Shown piece by piece: positions 54,372 to 63,254 of a stretch of 64,000 nucleotides of DNA. The position numbers and the translations under genes were made by a program. The first letter of the stretch is position 1. Every line of letters begins with the position of its first letter. The stretch lies in contig JAEUJM010000029.1 in the NCBI GenBank assembly GCA_016794585.1, positions 62,001 through 126,000 of the forward strand, written 5' to 3'. The notes under the pieces are model-generated. The model did not search any database and had not been told where the DNA came from. It worked only from the letters and a program-made list of their open reading frames with translations. The stretch is from Acidimicrobiales bacterium (GTDB lineage Bacteria > Actinomycetota > Acidimicrobiia > Acidimicrobiales > DATDAH01).

Positions 54372-57041
54372 CTAGGGGCGGGTGAGCGGGGGCTCGGGCG
54401 GGAGCACCGGATAGCGCAGCTCGATGGCGGGCTGGTGCTCGCGGAGGTCGATGTCGTACACGCCGCCGCGGTCGGTGGGGTACAGGCGCTCGAGGTCGTG
54501 GTTGACCAGCCACGGGTCGAGGTACTCGACCGGGAGTGGTCGACTGAAGAGGAAGCCCTGCGCGGACACGCAGCCCATGCGGACCAGCGCCCGGGCCGAC
54601 GCCGTGGTCTCCACCCCTTCGGCGACCACGTCGAGGCCCAGGTTGCGGGCCAGGTCGATGATCGCGTGGACGATGGTCTCGGCGGTCGCGTCGGCGGCCA
54701 TCGCGGCGATGAACGACTGGTCGATCTTCAACGTGTCGACGTCGAGCGTGGTCAGGTAGGACAGCGAGGAGTGTCCGGTGCCGAAGTCGTCGATGGCCAC
54801 CCGGACGCCGAGCTCGCGCAGGCGTCCCATCATCACGGCCGCTCGACCGGGGTTGACCATCAGCGTCGTCTCGGTGAGCTCGATCTCCAGGGCGGACGCG
54901 GGCACGCGCTCGGCCGCGAGCATGGCGCCGATGCTCTCGACGAGGTCGTCCTCGACGAGGTTGCGGGCGGACACGTTGACCGACACCCGCAGCGGACGCC
55001 CCGCCCGTTGCCACACCCCGGCTTGGGCGATGGCCATGCCCAGGACGTGTCGGGTGAGGGGGTGGATGATGTCGGTGCGCTCGGCCACGGGGATGAACTC
55101 CGTGGGGGGCAGGCTGCGGCGCCCGGCCTGGCGCCAGCGCACGAGGGCCTCGACCCCGACGATGGTGCCGTCGGCCAGGTCCACCTGCGGCTGGTACTCG
55201 AGCACCAGCTCGTCGACCTCGATGGCGTGACGCAGGCGGCCGACCATGGCGAGCCGCTTGGGGCTGTAGTGGTCCAGGTCCGCGGCGTAGACGACCACCC
55301 CCGCGTGCTCCGCCTTGGCTGCGTACATCGCCACGTCGGCCTGGCGCAGCAAGCCGGATCCGTCGGTCGCGCCGTCGCCGGGAAGCGCCACCCCGATGCT
55401 GGCGTCGACGTCGACGTCGACCTCGCCGACGCTGAAGGGCTGGCGGAGCTGGGAGAGGACCTCCTGGGCACGCTGGGCCGCGGCGACCGGGCCCGCGGCG
55501 GTCACGAGGAGCGCGAACTCGTCCCCGCCGAGGCGGGCGAGCAGGCCGTCATCGCGCATCCAGGTGCCCAACCGACGACCGACCTCGATGAGCAGCTCGT
55601 CCCCACTGGCGTGGCCGAGGGTGTCGTTGACCTCCTTGAACCGGTCGAGGTCGACGAGCAGCACGGCGAAGGCGCTCCCTCCGGCGGCGAGCCGCTCCTC
55701 CAGGCGACGCTGGAAGAGCGTCCGGTTGGGGAGACCGGTGAGGGAGTCGTGGGTCGCCAGGAACTCGTTGCCCGCCGACTCGGCCCGGAGCCGGTCCACC
55801 AGCCCGACGTTGCGCAGCGACACGGCGGCGTGCGAACACAGGGTGGCGAACAGCCGAGCGTCTTCGCGGTCGAATCGACGGGTGGCGCCGCTGCGGTCAC
55901 CCACTCCGATCACCACCCGGTGACCCTCGCCCACGGTCAGGCACTCGACGAGCGCCTCGGAGAGCCCGGCGGCGGCGAGCTCGGCGGAGGCATGCCCCTT
56001 CGGTCCGTAGAGGCGGACCCCTTCGCGCGCCGTCGCGGTGGTCCGGTCGAAGCCGGTCACCGGCTCGGTGCCGATGGTTCCCTCGCCGACGCGGTGCACC
56101 CGCTTCGAGGCATCGGGCGCGTCGGGCGACCACACCCACGCCGTGTCCGCCCGCAGCACGTCCGCGACGCGCGGGAGCAGGCTCGCCTCGACGTCGCCCG
56201 CGGCGACGGCGGCGCCGAGGTCCCGGGCGAACGCGTCCAGGCGCGCCATGGCGTTGTGGCGGGCCACGACCCGGGCATAGGCGCGGGACATCCCCACCAC
56301 GAACACGATGATGGGCACCGCGAGCCACGCCTCGAGCCACCCCTCCTCGAGGCCGCTCACGATCATGAGGGCCACGGCGAGGTCGATGACGGCCATCACC
56401 ATCGGCACCCAGATGCCCCAGAGCAGCGACGGCTCCCAGGCGCCCTGGTGGAGGCTGATGGCAGCCGTGACGACGACGCCGCCCACCAGGTCCGCGGCGA
56501 TGACCGCGGCGGCCGCCGCCAACCAGGCCTCGGGGCCGAGCTCGGTCGGCACGCCGATGCTGACCAGGACCACGCCGCCGACCGCCACCTCGAGGGCATG
56601 GGACAGCAGGTTGAGCAGCAGCTTCTCGCCCCGCTGGCGGCGCAGGAGGACCAGCACGACCGCAGAGGCCAGGACGCGGGCCAGCACCACCAGCGTGACA
56701 GGGAGGAAGAACAGGCCCACGACCAGCGGCACGGAGGTCAGGGCGAACGCATGCGACTCCCGGCGCAGCTCGATCTCCACCTCGAAGACCTCGGCGAGCA
56801 GGTAGAGCACGACCACGAGGGCGAAGATCCCCCAGTGCACGCCGTGGACGTCCTGGTGCACCTCGGCGCCGCCCAACGCGCCCAGAAGACCGACGAGGAG
56901 AACGCCCAGACTTCCACACAGCCACAGCACCCGACGACGACCGGCCTCCAAGTCGACCTCGCCCGGATGCTCCTGCGCGTCGCCCAGTGCGTCCGGTGCA
57001 CCCGGTTCGTCCGTGGCGTCAGCGGCGTTCGGAAGCGTCAA
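54372..57041 (-). CDS. Membrane GGDEF-EAL protein (c-di-GMP cyclase/phosphodiesterase) with GAF-like domain
   Basis: 889 residues, TTG start. Several membrane helices (residues ~40-280), a GAF-like sensor region (residues ~300-440), then GGDEF (LARLGGDEFALLV) and EAL (VDLADGTIVGVEALVRW) domains. GGDEF is intact but the upstream product-inhibition site reads R-D-D-G rather than RxxD, so feedback control is doubtful. The EAL domain has the metal and catalytic residues (EALVRW, ELTETTLM, DDFGTGHSSLSYL, KIDQSFI, EGVETT), so both activities are possible. It begins 19 bp after the S8 protease gene, same strand, probably one operon. Confidence 0.9.
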   Translation of the reverse strand: MTLPNAADATDEPGAPDALGDAQEHPGEVDLEAGRRRVLWLCGSLGVLLVGLLGALGGAEVHQDVHGVHWGIFALVVVLYLLAEVFEVEIELRRESHAFALTSVPLVVGLFFLPVTLVVLARVLASAVVLVLLRRQRGEKLLLNLLSHALEVAVGGVVLVSIGVPTELGPEAWLAAAAAVIAADLVGGVVVTAAISLHQGAWEPSLLWGIWVPMVMAVIDLAVALMIVSGLEEGWLEAWLAVPIIVFVVGMSRAYARVVARHNAMARLDAFARDLGAAVAAGDVEASLLPRVADVLRADTAWVWSPDAPDASKRVHRVGEGTIGTEPVTGFDRTTATAREGVRLYGPKGHASAELAAAGLSEALVECLTVGEGHRVVIGVGDRSGATRRFDREDARLFATLCSHAAVSLRNVGLVDRLRAESAGNEFLATHDSLTGLPNRTLFQRRLEERLAAGGSAFAVLLVDLDRFKEVNDTLGHASGDELLIEVGRRLGTWMRDDGLLARLGGDEFALLVTAAGPVAAAQRAQEVLSQLRQPFSVGEVDVDVDASIGVALPGDGATDGSGLLRQADVAMYAAKAEHAGVVVYAADLDHYSPKRLAMVGRLRHAIEVDELVLEYQPQVDLADGTIVGVEALVRWRQAGRRSLPPTEFIPVAERTDIIHPLTRHVLGMAIAQAGVWQRAGRPLRVSVNVSARNLVEDDLVESIGAMLAAERVPASALEIELTETTLMVNPGRAAVMMGRLRELGVRVAIDDFGTGHSSLSYLTTLDVDTLKIDQSFIAAMAADATAETIVHAIIDLARNLGLDVVAEGVETTASARALVRMGCVSAQGFLFSRPLPVEYLDPWLVNHDLERLYPTDRGGVYDIDLREHQPAIELRYPVLPPEPPLTRP

Positions 57042-57060
57042 CTCCCCGACCCGCCGCCGG

Positions 57061-58575
57061 TCACTCCCACGTCCCTTCCCGCCAGGTGTGGCCCCGCCAC
57101 GTGTGGCCCAGCCAGAGATCGGCCCGCCAGGTGTGTCCCGTCCAGACCTCGGACCGCCAGGTGTGGCCCTGCAAGGGCGACCCGCTCACCCCCATGCCCT
57201 GCCAGCCCGCACCGGCCCACACGTTGCCGTTCCACACCCCGCCGTCCCACGCCGCGCCCGCGGCGGCGAGCGGGGCCCACGTGGCCGGGGCCCATGGCGC
57301 GCCCTGGAGGTCGATCTCGCCCTGGAGCACCGTCCCGTCGGTGCCGACCAGGTGCTCGCCACCCCGAGCCGCTTCGATCGATCCCGTCCCCGTCGACACC
57401 GGGTGGGTCTGGTCGGCCACCGGAGTCGGGGCCCGCAGCGCGGCCCGGAGGTCGACGATGCCGGCGCCCTGGCCGGGCAGCGTGGGATCGGGCAACGGCC
57501 GAGCCGTGCCCACGAGGAGGGCCTTCAGCTGGTCCGGGGTGAGCTCGGGACGGTCGCTCAGCAGCTGGGCGGCGGCGCCCGCCACCACCGCCGCGGCCTG
57601 CGAGGTGCCCGATCCCTTGAACAGCGACCCGGCCACCACGGCCGCCGGGTTGGCGAGGTCGACCACCGATCCGGGGGCACGGAGGCCCAGGACCGACACG
57701 CCCGGGGCCACCAGGTCGACCCCCCGCTCCGGCGTGCCCAGTGCCGAGAAGGGGGCCACGACGTCATCGCCCCGATCGGAGGGGTTGCGCATGTCCGCCG
57801 CCCCGACGCTGATCACGTAGGGGTCGACGGCCGGGTCGGCCAGGGGGCCGGCCGAGTTGCCCCCGGCCGCCACGACCACGATCCCGTGGTGCCACGCGGA
57901 CTCGACCGCGTGGGCCAGCGGATCGACGAGGTAGGACTGGGTCGAGTCGGTGCCCCCCGACAGGCTGAGCACCCGGATGTTCATGCCCGGGTCCCGGCGG
58001 TGCTGCACCACCCAGTCGATGGCGGCGATCATCTGGGACACGTCGACGGCCCCGTCGGAGGCACCCACCTTCACGTTGACGATGCGCGACTCGCGGGCCA
58101 TGCCGCCCTCGCCGCCGATGATGCTGGCCATGTGGGTGCCGTGGCCGTAGGCGTCGACTCCCGCCGGGAGCCCGGCCTGGAGGTCGAGCGAGAGGTCGGG
58201 ACCGTTGACCACGAGGCCTTGGTCGTCGAGCCCCGGCACGGGGGCGATGCCCGTGTCGACGAGCGCGACGTCGATGCCCTGGCCGTCGGCGTCGCGGCGC
58301 TCGGCCCAGTCGGAGCGGATGATGTCGCGGATCTCGCGCCGGAGGATGGGCCGCACCGAGCCCCACGAGCGGAACTCCTGGCCCCACCGCTGGCGGGAGT
58401 TCGGCTCCGACCAGCCGGCCTCGCGGCCCCGGTCGCCGTCGGCGCTCGCCGGTGGCGCGACCACGACCAGCGACGCGCTCGCGATGGCGAGTGCAGCGGC
58501 GCTCGCCGCCATCGCCCGCCTCACGGTCCACCGCCGTCGGCGCTTCCCTTCGTCCCGCCCGAGAGATGTCCCCAC
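57061..58575 (-). CDS. Secreted S8 (subtilisin-like) serine protease with Trp-rich C-terminus
   Basis: 504 residues from the GTG at 58575, which has a G-rich ribosome site. Signal peptide ends near APPASADG. Catalytic Asp in VALVDTGIAPV, His in AYGHGTHMASII, oxyanion Asn in AAGGNSAGP and Ser in GSGTSQAAAVVAGAAA are all present, so it should be active. The last ~80 residues carry WxG and GHTWR repeats (WNGNVWAG, then GHTWR four times), a low-complexity aromatic tail common in some actinobacterial S8 proteases and of unknown role. First gene of an operon with the GGDEF-EAL protein. Confidence 0.92.
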   Translation of the reverse strand: MGTSLGRDEGKRRRRWTVRRAMAASAAALAIASASLVVVAPPASADGDRGREAGWSEPNSRQRWGQEFRSWGSVRPILRREIRDIIRSDWAERRDADGQGIDVALVDTGIAPVPGLDDQGLVVNGPDLSLDLQAGLPAGVDAYGHGTHMASIIGGEGGMARESRIVNVKVGASDGAVDVSQMIAAIDWVVQHRRDPGMNIRVLSLSGGTDSTQSYLVDPLAHAVESAWHHGIVVVAAGGNSAGPLADPAVDPYVISVGAADMRNPSDRGDDVVAPFSALGTPERGVDLVAPGVSVLGLRAPGSVVDLANPAAVVAGSLFKGSGTSQAAAVVAGAAAQLLSDRPELTPDQLKALLVGTARPLPDPTLPGQGAGIVDLRAALRAPTPVADQTHPVSTGTGSIEAARGGEHLVGTDGTVLQGEIDLQGAPWAPATWAPLAAAGAAWDGGVWNGNVWAGAGWQGMGVSGSPLQGHTWRSEVWTGHTWRADLWLGHTWRGHTWREGTWE

Positions 58576-58607
58576 AGTCGCCCCCCGGTGCCTCAGTTGT
58601 GGGGAGG

Positions 58608-58631
58608 AGCCTAAATCACCTGGGGTGACTT
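58608..58631. promoter_or_regulatory. Promoter and inverted repeat upstream of the S8/GGDEF-EAL operon
   Basis: On the minus strand, TAGGCT (58613-58608) is a -10 element ~30 nt before the protease GTG. Directly upstream, AAATCACC and GGTGACTT (58613-58620 and 58624-58631, 7 of 8 pairs, 3-nt spacer) form an inverted repeat over the usual -35 region, a candidate activator or repressor site. Confidence 0.4.
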
Positions 58632-58676
58632 GGCAAACGCTGAAAGTGGTTTATTGGTCCACCCTGCGTGACTGAC

Positions 58677-59882
58677 TCAGGAGTCAGCGGGCGCCGGGGC
58701 CCCGACGGACGCCTCGGCGGCGTCGCGTCCGTGGAGGGCGAAGCCCACCAGCGGGTAGATCAGCACCGACAGCATGCCTGCGCCCACCAGCGCGGCGGCG
58801 TTCTCGGGGAGCATGCGCTCGGTCTCCAGGCCGATCTCGGTGATGACCACGACGAGGGGAAGCGCTGTGGCCGAGAAGAAGGCCAGGGCGGCCCGGTCCC
58901 GCCGGGACAGGTCGTTGCGGTACAGGACCATGGCCGGCACGCCACGGGCGAGGAGGAACAAGGCGAGGAAGACCGGCACCCGCAGGAGGGTGGAGGGCTC
59001 GTCGAGCAGCGCGTCGAGGTCGAACTTCATGCCGCTGACCACGAAGAAGATGGGGATGAGGAAGCCGAAGCCGAGGGCCGAGAGCTTCGACCCCACCGCT
59101 TCGGCCTGGTCTCCGGCGGTGAAGAGCCGCACGATGATGCCCGCGGTGAACGCGCCGAGGAGGACGTCGAGACCGAGGTGACCGGCCACCCACACCAGGG
59201 CCACCACGAGCAGGACGGCGATGCGCACCGGGAGCTGGGCGCTCGAGTCGAGGTGGCGGCGCATGAGCTCGACCACCTTCGGGGTGCGCGCTCGGGTGGC
59301 GATCAGGGTGGCGGCCACCGCGAGCGCGATGAACACGACCAGCAGGATCACCGTGAGACCCGGGTTGTCGCTCGTGAGCAGCAGGGCGATGGCGACGATG
59401 GGGAGGAACTCGCCCACGGTGCCGACGGCGAGGACGAGCCCACCGAAGCGTGACTCGAGCACGCCGGCATCGCTCAGCATCGGCAGCAGCGTCCCCAGCG
59501 CCGTCGTGGTCACGGCCAGGCCGATCAGCAGGTCCGAATGGGCGAAGCCGTCGAGCACCATCACCGCACCGCAGGCCAGGCCGATGGCCAGCGAAAGAAA
59601 CCAACCCCGGGTCGCAAGGCTCAGCGGCCGGCCCCTGATGCGCTCGAGGTCGATCTCGTAGCCGGCGAGGAACATCAAGAAGCTGAGGCCCAGGTTGCCG
59701 AAGCCGGCCACCACCGGAGTCACCTCGGCGAGCCCGAGCACCTGCTGGCCGATGACCACGCCGAACGCGATCTCGAGGACGACACCGGGGATCCGGAACC
59801 GGCGCAGGGCCTCGGCGGCCAAGGGCGCCAGCACCGCCGCCACGATGATGAGGGCGAGCGACGAGGCGCTGGCCGTGTCCAT
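58677..59882 (-). CDS. CPA2-type (KefB/GerN-like) cation/proton antiporter
   Basis: 401 residues and about 12 helices. The sequence IPGVVLEIAFGVVIGQQVLG and GNLGLSFLMFLAGYEIDLERI are typical of the CPA2 monovalent cation:proton antiporter family. The usual ion-binding Asp is seen in the AGYEIDLE and HLGLDVLLGAFTAGII helices. No cytoplasmic RCK/TrkA-N domain follows, so it is a transport unit only. It exchanges Na+ or K+ with H+. TAACCT at 59897-59892 (minus strand) is its -10, 9 nt from the ATG. Ion preference unknown. Confidence 0.9.
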   Translation of the reverse strand: MDTASASSLALIIVAAVLAPLAAEALRRFRIPGVVLEIAFGVVIGQQVLGLAEVTPVVAGFGNLGLSFLMFLAGYEIDLERIRGRPLSLATRGWFLSLAIGLACGAVMVLDGFAHSDLLIGLAVTTTALGTLLPMLSDAGVLESRFGGLVLAVGTVGEFLPIVAIALLLTSDNPGLTVILLVVFIALAVAATLIATRARTPKVVELMRRHLDSSAQLPVRIAVLLVVALVWVAGHLGLDVLLGAFTAGIIVRLFTAGDQAEAVGSKLSALGFGFLIPIFFVVSGMKFDLDALLDEPSTLLRVPVFLALFLLARGVPAMVLYRNDLSRRDRAALAFFSATALPLVVVITEIGLETERMLPENAAALVGAGMLSVLIYPLVGFALHGRDAAEASVGAPAPADS

Positions 59883-59891
59883 GGGCGAGTG

Positions 59892-59934
59892 AGGTTAACC
59901 CAAGGGTCACGGGCTCCTCCGCTTCTCCTAGGAT
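59892..59934. promoter_or_regulatory. Divergent -10 elements of antiporter and kinase-flippase genes
   Basis: TAACCT on the minus strand (59897-59892) serves the antiporter and TAGGAT on the plus strand (59929-59934) serves the 812-residue gene, each 9 nt from its ATG, in a 61-bp gap with no ribosome site, so both messages have only a few untranslated bases. Confidence 0.45.
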
Positions 59935-59943
59935 CCTGCGGAC

Positions 59944-62382
59944 ATGGCCGCGACCGCGCCACCGGAGGGAGCTCCCACCGGCTTCCTCCCCGTCGTCACC
60001 TCGGTCATCGAGCGGCGGTGGACGTCATCGGTGTTCGGCATCGTGGCCGAGGGGCGCATCCGACGCCGGCCGTCCGACATCGCCAAATCGCTCCTCGCCA
60101 CCGTCGTCGTGGGCGTGCTCGCGGCCGGGGCGGTCAAGGGCACCGCCGTCGAAGGCGGCATCCTGAGCTTCCTCGCCAGCCTCCCGGGCACGCTGGGCAC
60201 GCTGTTCCAGGGGTTCTACCTGACCGGTGTGGTCCTGGCCGCCGCACTGGTCGTCACCGCGCTCGTCGCCCGCCGGGGTCGCCTGCTCGGGACCCTCCTT
60301 GTCGCCGGCGGGGTCGCGTGGCTCGTTTCGGCCGGGCTCCGGGAGCTGGTCGACCTCCCCGACGCCCTCGTCGACGCCGGCACGAGCCTCCACGGTCAGG
60401 ACCCTGACTTCCCGGTCGTCCCCCTCGCCACGGTCGCGGCGGTCATCCTCGCCGCCCGCCCCTACCTCACCCGTCCCGCCCGCCGACTGCTCGAGGTCGT
60501 GTACTGGGTCACGGCCCTGGGCGCGCTCGGCCTCGGTGCCGGCCTGCCGATCGCGGTGGTCGCCAGCCTCTTCCTGGGCTGGGGCATGGCTGCGGTGGCC
60601 CACCTGGTGTTCGGGTCGCCGGCCGCGACGCCGTCGCCCGCCCAGGTCCAGCAGTCGCTCCACGACCTCGGGGTGCCCACGGAAGGCCTCGTGCTCGCTC
60701 CCGAGCAGCGCTGGGGGCGCAGCCGCTACCGCGCCGGGCCCAACGGTGGGTTGGGCATCGCCGTCCTCGGTCGTGACAGCACCGACGCCCGCCTGTTCCA
60801 CAAGCTCTGGCGCTTCGTCTGGTACAAGGACTCGGGGCCCACGCTCTCACTCACCCGTGAGGGCCAGGTCGAGCACGAGGCCTACGTCCTGCTCCTCGCC
60901 GCCCGCACCGGGGCCGTGGTGCCCGACGTCGTCGCCGCCGGGGTGGCCGGCGCCCGCGACGACGCCGTGCTCGTGGTGCGCGACCCGGCGGGTGTGCCGC
61001 TCACGAGCGTCGATGCGCACCGGCTCACCGACGAGGTGCTCGACGCCGCGTGGGCCAACCTCGGCCACCTGCACGCGGCACGCCTCGCGCACGGCGACGC
61101 CGCCGCCCGCAACGTCGTGCTGGCCGACGACGGCACCGTCGGGATCGTCGACCTCGCGAGCGCCACCACCTCGGCGGGTGACCACCGGCGCGCCCTCGAC
61201 GACGTCACCCTCCTCGCCACCGTCGCCGAGCTCGTCGGGGTCGATCGTGCCCTCGACGCCGCCGAGCGCGCCCTCGGTGCGGAGGGCCTCGCCGAGCGGC
61301 TCTCCCTCTTCCAACCCTCCGCGCTCACCGCGACCTCGCGGCGCGACCTCGCCGAGCCGAAGTCCGGGCTCAAGGCGCTCGCGGAGGCCGCCGCCGACCG
61401 GACCGACACCGCCGTGCCCGACCCCGCCGCGCTGCGGCGGTTCTCCCTCGGGAGCATCCTGCTGGCGGGCGCCTTCTGCTTCGGCCTCTACCTGCTCATC
61501 GGCCAACTCGTCGGCGTGGCCGAGATGGGCGACATCTTCAAGGGGGCGATCTGGGAGTGGGTGCTCGTCACGGCCCTTCTCTCGCAGCTGCCCCAGTTCG
61601 CCCAGGCGGTCGCCATGCTGGGCAGCGTCGCCGCGCCCCTGCCCCTCGGCCCGGTGGTCGGGGTGCAGTTCGCCAACTCGTTCACCGGCCTCGTGGGCGG
61701 TACCGCCGGCAACGCCACCCTCGTCATCCGCTTCTTCCAGCGGCGCGGCCTCGCTCCGGCGGTGGCCGTCAGCTCCGGGCTGTTGAACTCCGCGGCGGGG
61801 TTCATCGTCCAGGCCACCCTGGTCATCACGGGGGTGCTGCTGGGCGCGGCCACGGCCTCCACCTCGTCCTCCGGGAGCGGTTCGTCGGGTGGCGGCGTCC
61901 CCGACTGGGTCCTCGCCCTCGGCGCCGCGGCGGGGCTCGCCGTCGTCCTCGCCGTGGCCGTCCCCAGGTTCCGCGCCCGCATCCGCACCGTGGTGGCCAG
62001 CCAGCTGAAAGCGGCGGTCAGCAACATCCGTGGCATCCTCGCCACCCCGCTGAAGGCCGTGCAGCTCTTCGGCGGCCAGATCGTCTCCCAGGTCGTTTTC
62101 GCCATGGTCCTGGGTGCGGCACTGCACGCCTACGGCGAGTCGCTGCCACTCATGCAGCTGATCGTCATCAACAGCTTCGCCTCCTTCATCGGCGGCGCCA
62201 TGCCCGTCCCGGGTGGCATGGGCGTGGTCGAGACGGGCCTGATCGCAGGCTTCACCGCGGCGGGCATCCCCCAGGCCGAGGCCACCGCGGCCACCTTCAC
62301 CGCCCGCATGTTCACGGCCTACCTGCCGCCGATCTGGGGTTGGTTCGCCCTCCAGTGGCTGCGCCGGCAGGACTACGTCTGA
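59944..62382 (+). CDS. Fusion of membrane domain, kinase-like domain and LPG-synthase/flippase-type (YbhN/UPF0104) domain
   Basis: 812 residues. Residues ~35-220 form about six helices; ~230-470 contain a soluble kinase-like domain with the catalytic loop LAHGDAAARNVVLAD and metal Asp in VGIVDLASA, resembling lipopolysaccharide/aminoglycoside kinases; ~490-812 are the eight-helix lysylphosphatidylglycerol synthase transmembrane (UPF0104) domain, ending with GAMPVPGGMGVVETGLIAGF. Such proteins are proposed to move or modify lipids, with the kinase part perhaps phosphorylating a lipid or sugar before transport. No experimental role known to me. Convergent with the next gene, overlapping by 10 bp at their 3' ends. 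Confidence 0.85.
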   Translation: MAATAPPEGAPTGFLPVVTSVIERRWTSSVFGIVAEGRIRRRPSDIAKSLLATVVVGVLAAGAVKGTAVEGGILSFLASLPGTLGTLFQGFYLTGVVLAAALVVTALVARRGRLLGTLLVAGGVAWLVSAGLRELVDLPDALVDAGTSLHGQDPDFPVVPLATVAAVILAARPYLTRPARRLLEVVYWVTALGALGLGAGLPIAVVASLFLGWGMAAVAHLVFGSPAATPSPAQVQQSLHDLGVPTEGLVLAPEQRWGRSRYRAGPNGGLGIAVLGRDSTDARLFHKLWRFVWYKDSGPTLSLTREGQVEHEAYVLLLAARTGAVVPDVVAAGVAGARDDAVLVVRDPAGVPLTSVDAHRLTDEVLDAAWANLGHLHAARLAHGDAAARNVVLADDGTVGIVDLASATTSAGDHRRALDDVTLLATVAELVGVDRALDAAERALGAEGLAERLSLFQPSALTATSRRDLAEPKSGLKALAEAAADRTDTAVPDPAALRRFSLGSILLAGAFCFGLYLLIGQLVGVAEMGDIFKGAIWEWVLVTALLSQLPQFAQAVAMLGSVAAPLPLGPVVGVQFANSFTGLVGGTAGNATLVIRFFQRRGLAPAVAVSSGLLNSAAGFIVQATLVITGVLLGAATASTSSSGSGSSGGGVPDWVLALGAAAGLAVVLAVAVPRFRARIRTVVASQLKAAVSNIRGILATPLKAVQLFGGQIVSQVVFAMVLGAALHAYGESLPLMQLIVINSFASFIGGAMPVPGGMGVVETGLIAGFTAAGIPQAEATAATFTARMFTAYLPPIWGWFALQWLRRQDYV

Positions 62383-63251
62383 CCGCCCGGCACCGACTCG
62401 TCCGCCGAGGCCAGCTCGTCGAGCAGCAGGCGGGCCCCCCAGAGGAAGCAGACGGCGCCGAGGAACGTGCCCGAGTTGGCCAGCGAGGCGTCGAGCAGGT
62501 CCCCCGTGTCGGGCACGACGAACGCGGCCAGGGCCGAGATCATGAAGAAGATCGAGCCCACCATGTTGAGCACGACGATCCACCAAGAGACGTCGCGGTC
62601 ACGCCACGAGAACCAGGCGTGGCACACCTCCATGATGGCCAGCTCGCTGGCCACGAGGAAGCAGATCGACCCCAGGAAGTCCGGCGTCCAGACCCGCAGC
62701 AGCTCCTGTTGGGTGCTGAAGCCGTCGCGCATCGCCGTGAAGGTGTTCACGTTGAACCAGAGGGTGCCGACCGACTGGATGGCGCACGCCCACCAGTCGA
62801 TGCGCCTCGGCTGCACCGCGAAGAGCCGGACCGACGTGCCCGGCGGTCGGCCCGCGTTGATCGACTGGAGGAACTGGCTGTACCCCGCAGACGTGAAGAA
62901 GATCGAGCCGACGAAGAACACGAGGCCGACCACCCCCGGCGAGACCAGCGAGGAGAAGCCGGGCACGGCGCCGAGGGCGAAGCAGAACGACCCGATCATG
63001 AACAGCACCGAAACCCACCAGCCCAGCTCGCGTGGGGCCCAGATGACGCGCCGGTGTGCCGGCGCCGCCGCCCCCTCCACCTGCGGCGGGAGGCCCTTGC
63101 GCTGGCGCCGTGAGCTGTAGACGAGACGCGAGCCGTCGGGCCGCTTCACCACCTCGCGGGTGAGGAAGGGCCCGAAGCGGACACGCTCGACGGACTCGTC
63201 CTCGCTGGCCGGCCGCCACGGCGCTCGCGAGGACAGGGCACCGGTGCCCAT
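62373..63251 (-). CDS. YrhK-like multi-pass membrane protein
   Basis: 292 residues. After an Arg-rich ~65-residue N-terminus come six or so helices repeating a small motif: MIGSFCFALGA, FVGSIFFTSAG, LGSICFLVASEL, VGSIFFMISAL, LGAVCFLWGAR. This G-S-x-x-F pattern resembles YrhK-domain membrane proteins; function is unknown. The ATG is 3 nt after the stop of the upstream gene on the same strand, so they are likely co-translated. The last codons overlap the convergent 812-residue gene by 10 bp. Confidence 0.75.
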   Translation of the reverse strand: MGTGALSSRAPWRPASEDESVERVRFGPFLTREVVKRPDGSRLVYSSRRQRKGLPPQVEGAAAPAHRRVIWAPRELGWWVSVLFMIGSFCFALGAVPGFSSLVSPGVVGLVFFVGSIFFTSAGYSQFLQSINAGRPPGTSVRLFAVQPRRIDWWACAIQSVGTLWFNVNTFTAMRDGFSTQQELLRVWTPDFLGSICFLVASELAIMEVCHAWFSWRDRDVSWWIVVLNMVGSIFFMISALAAFVVPDTGDLLDASLANSGTFLGAVCFLWGARLLLDELASADESVPGGQT

Positions 63252-63254
63252 GGT

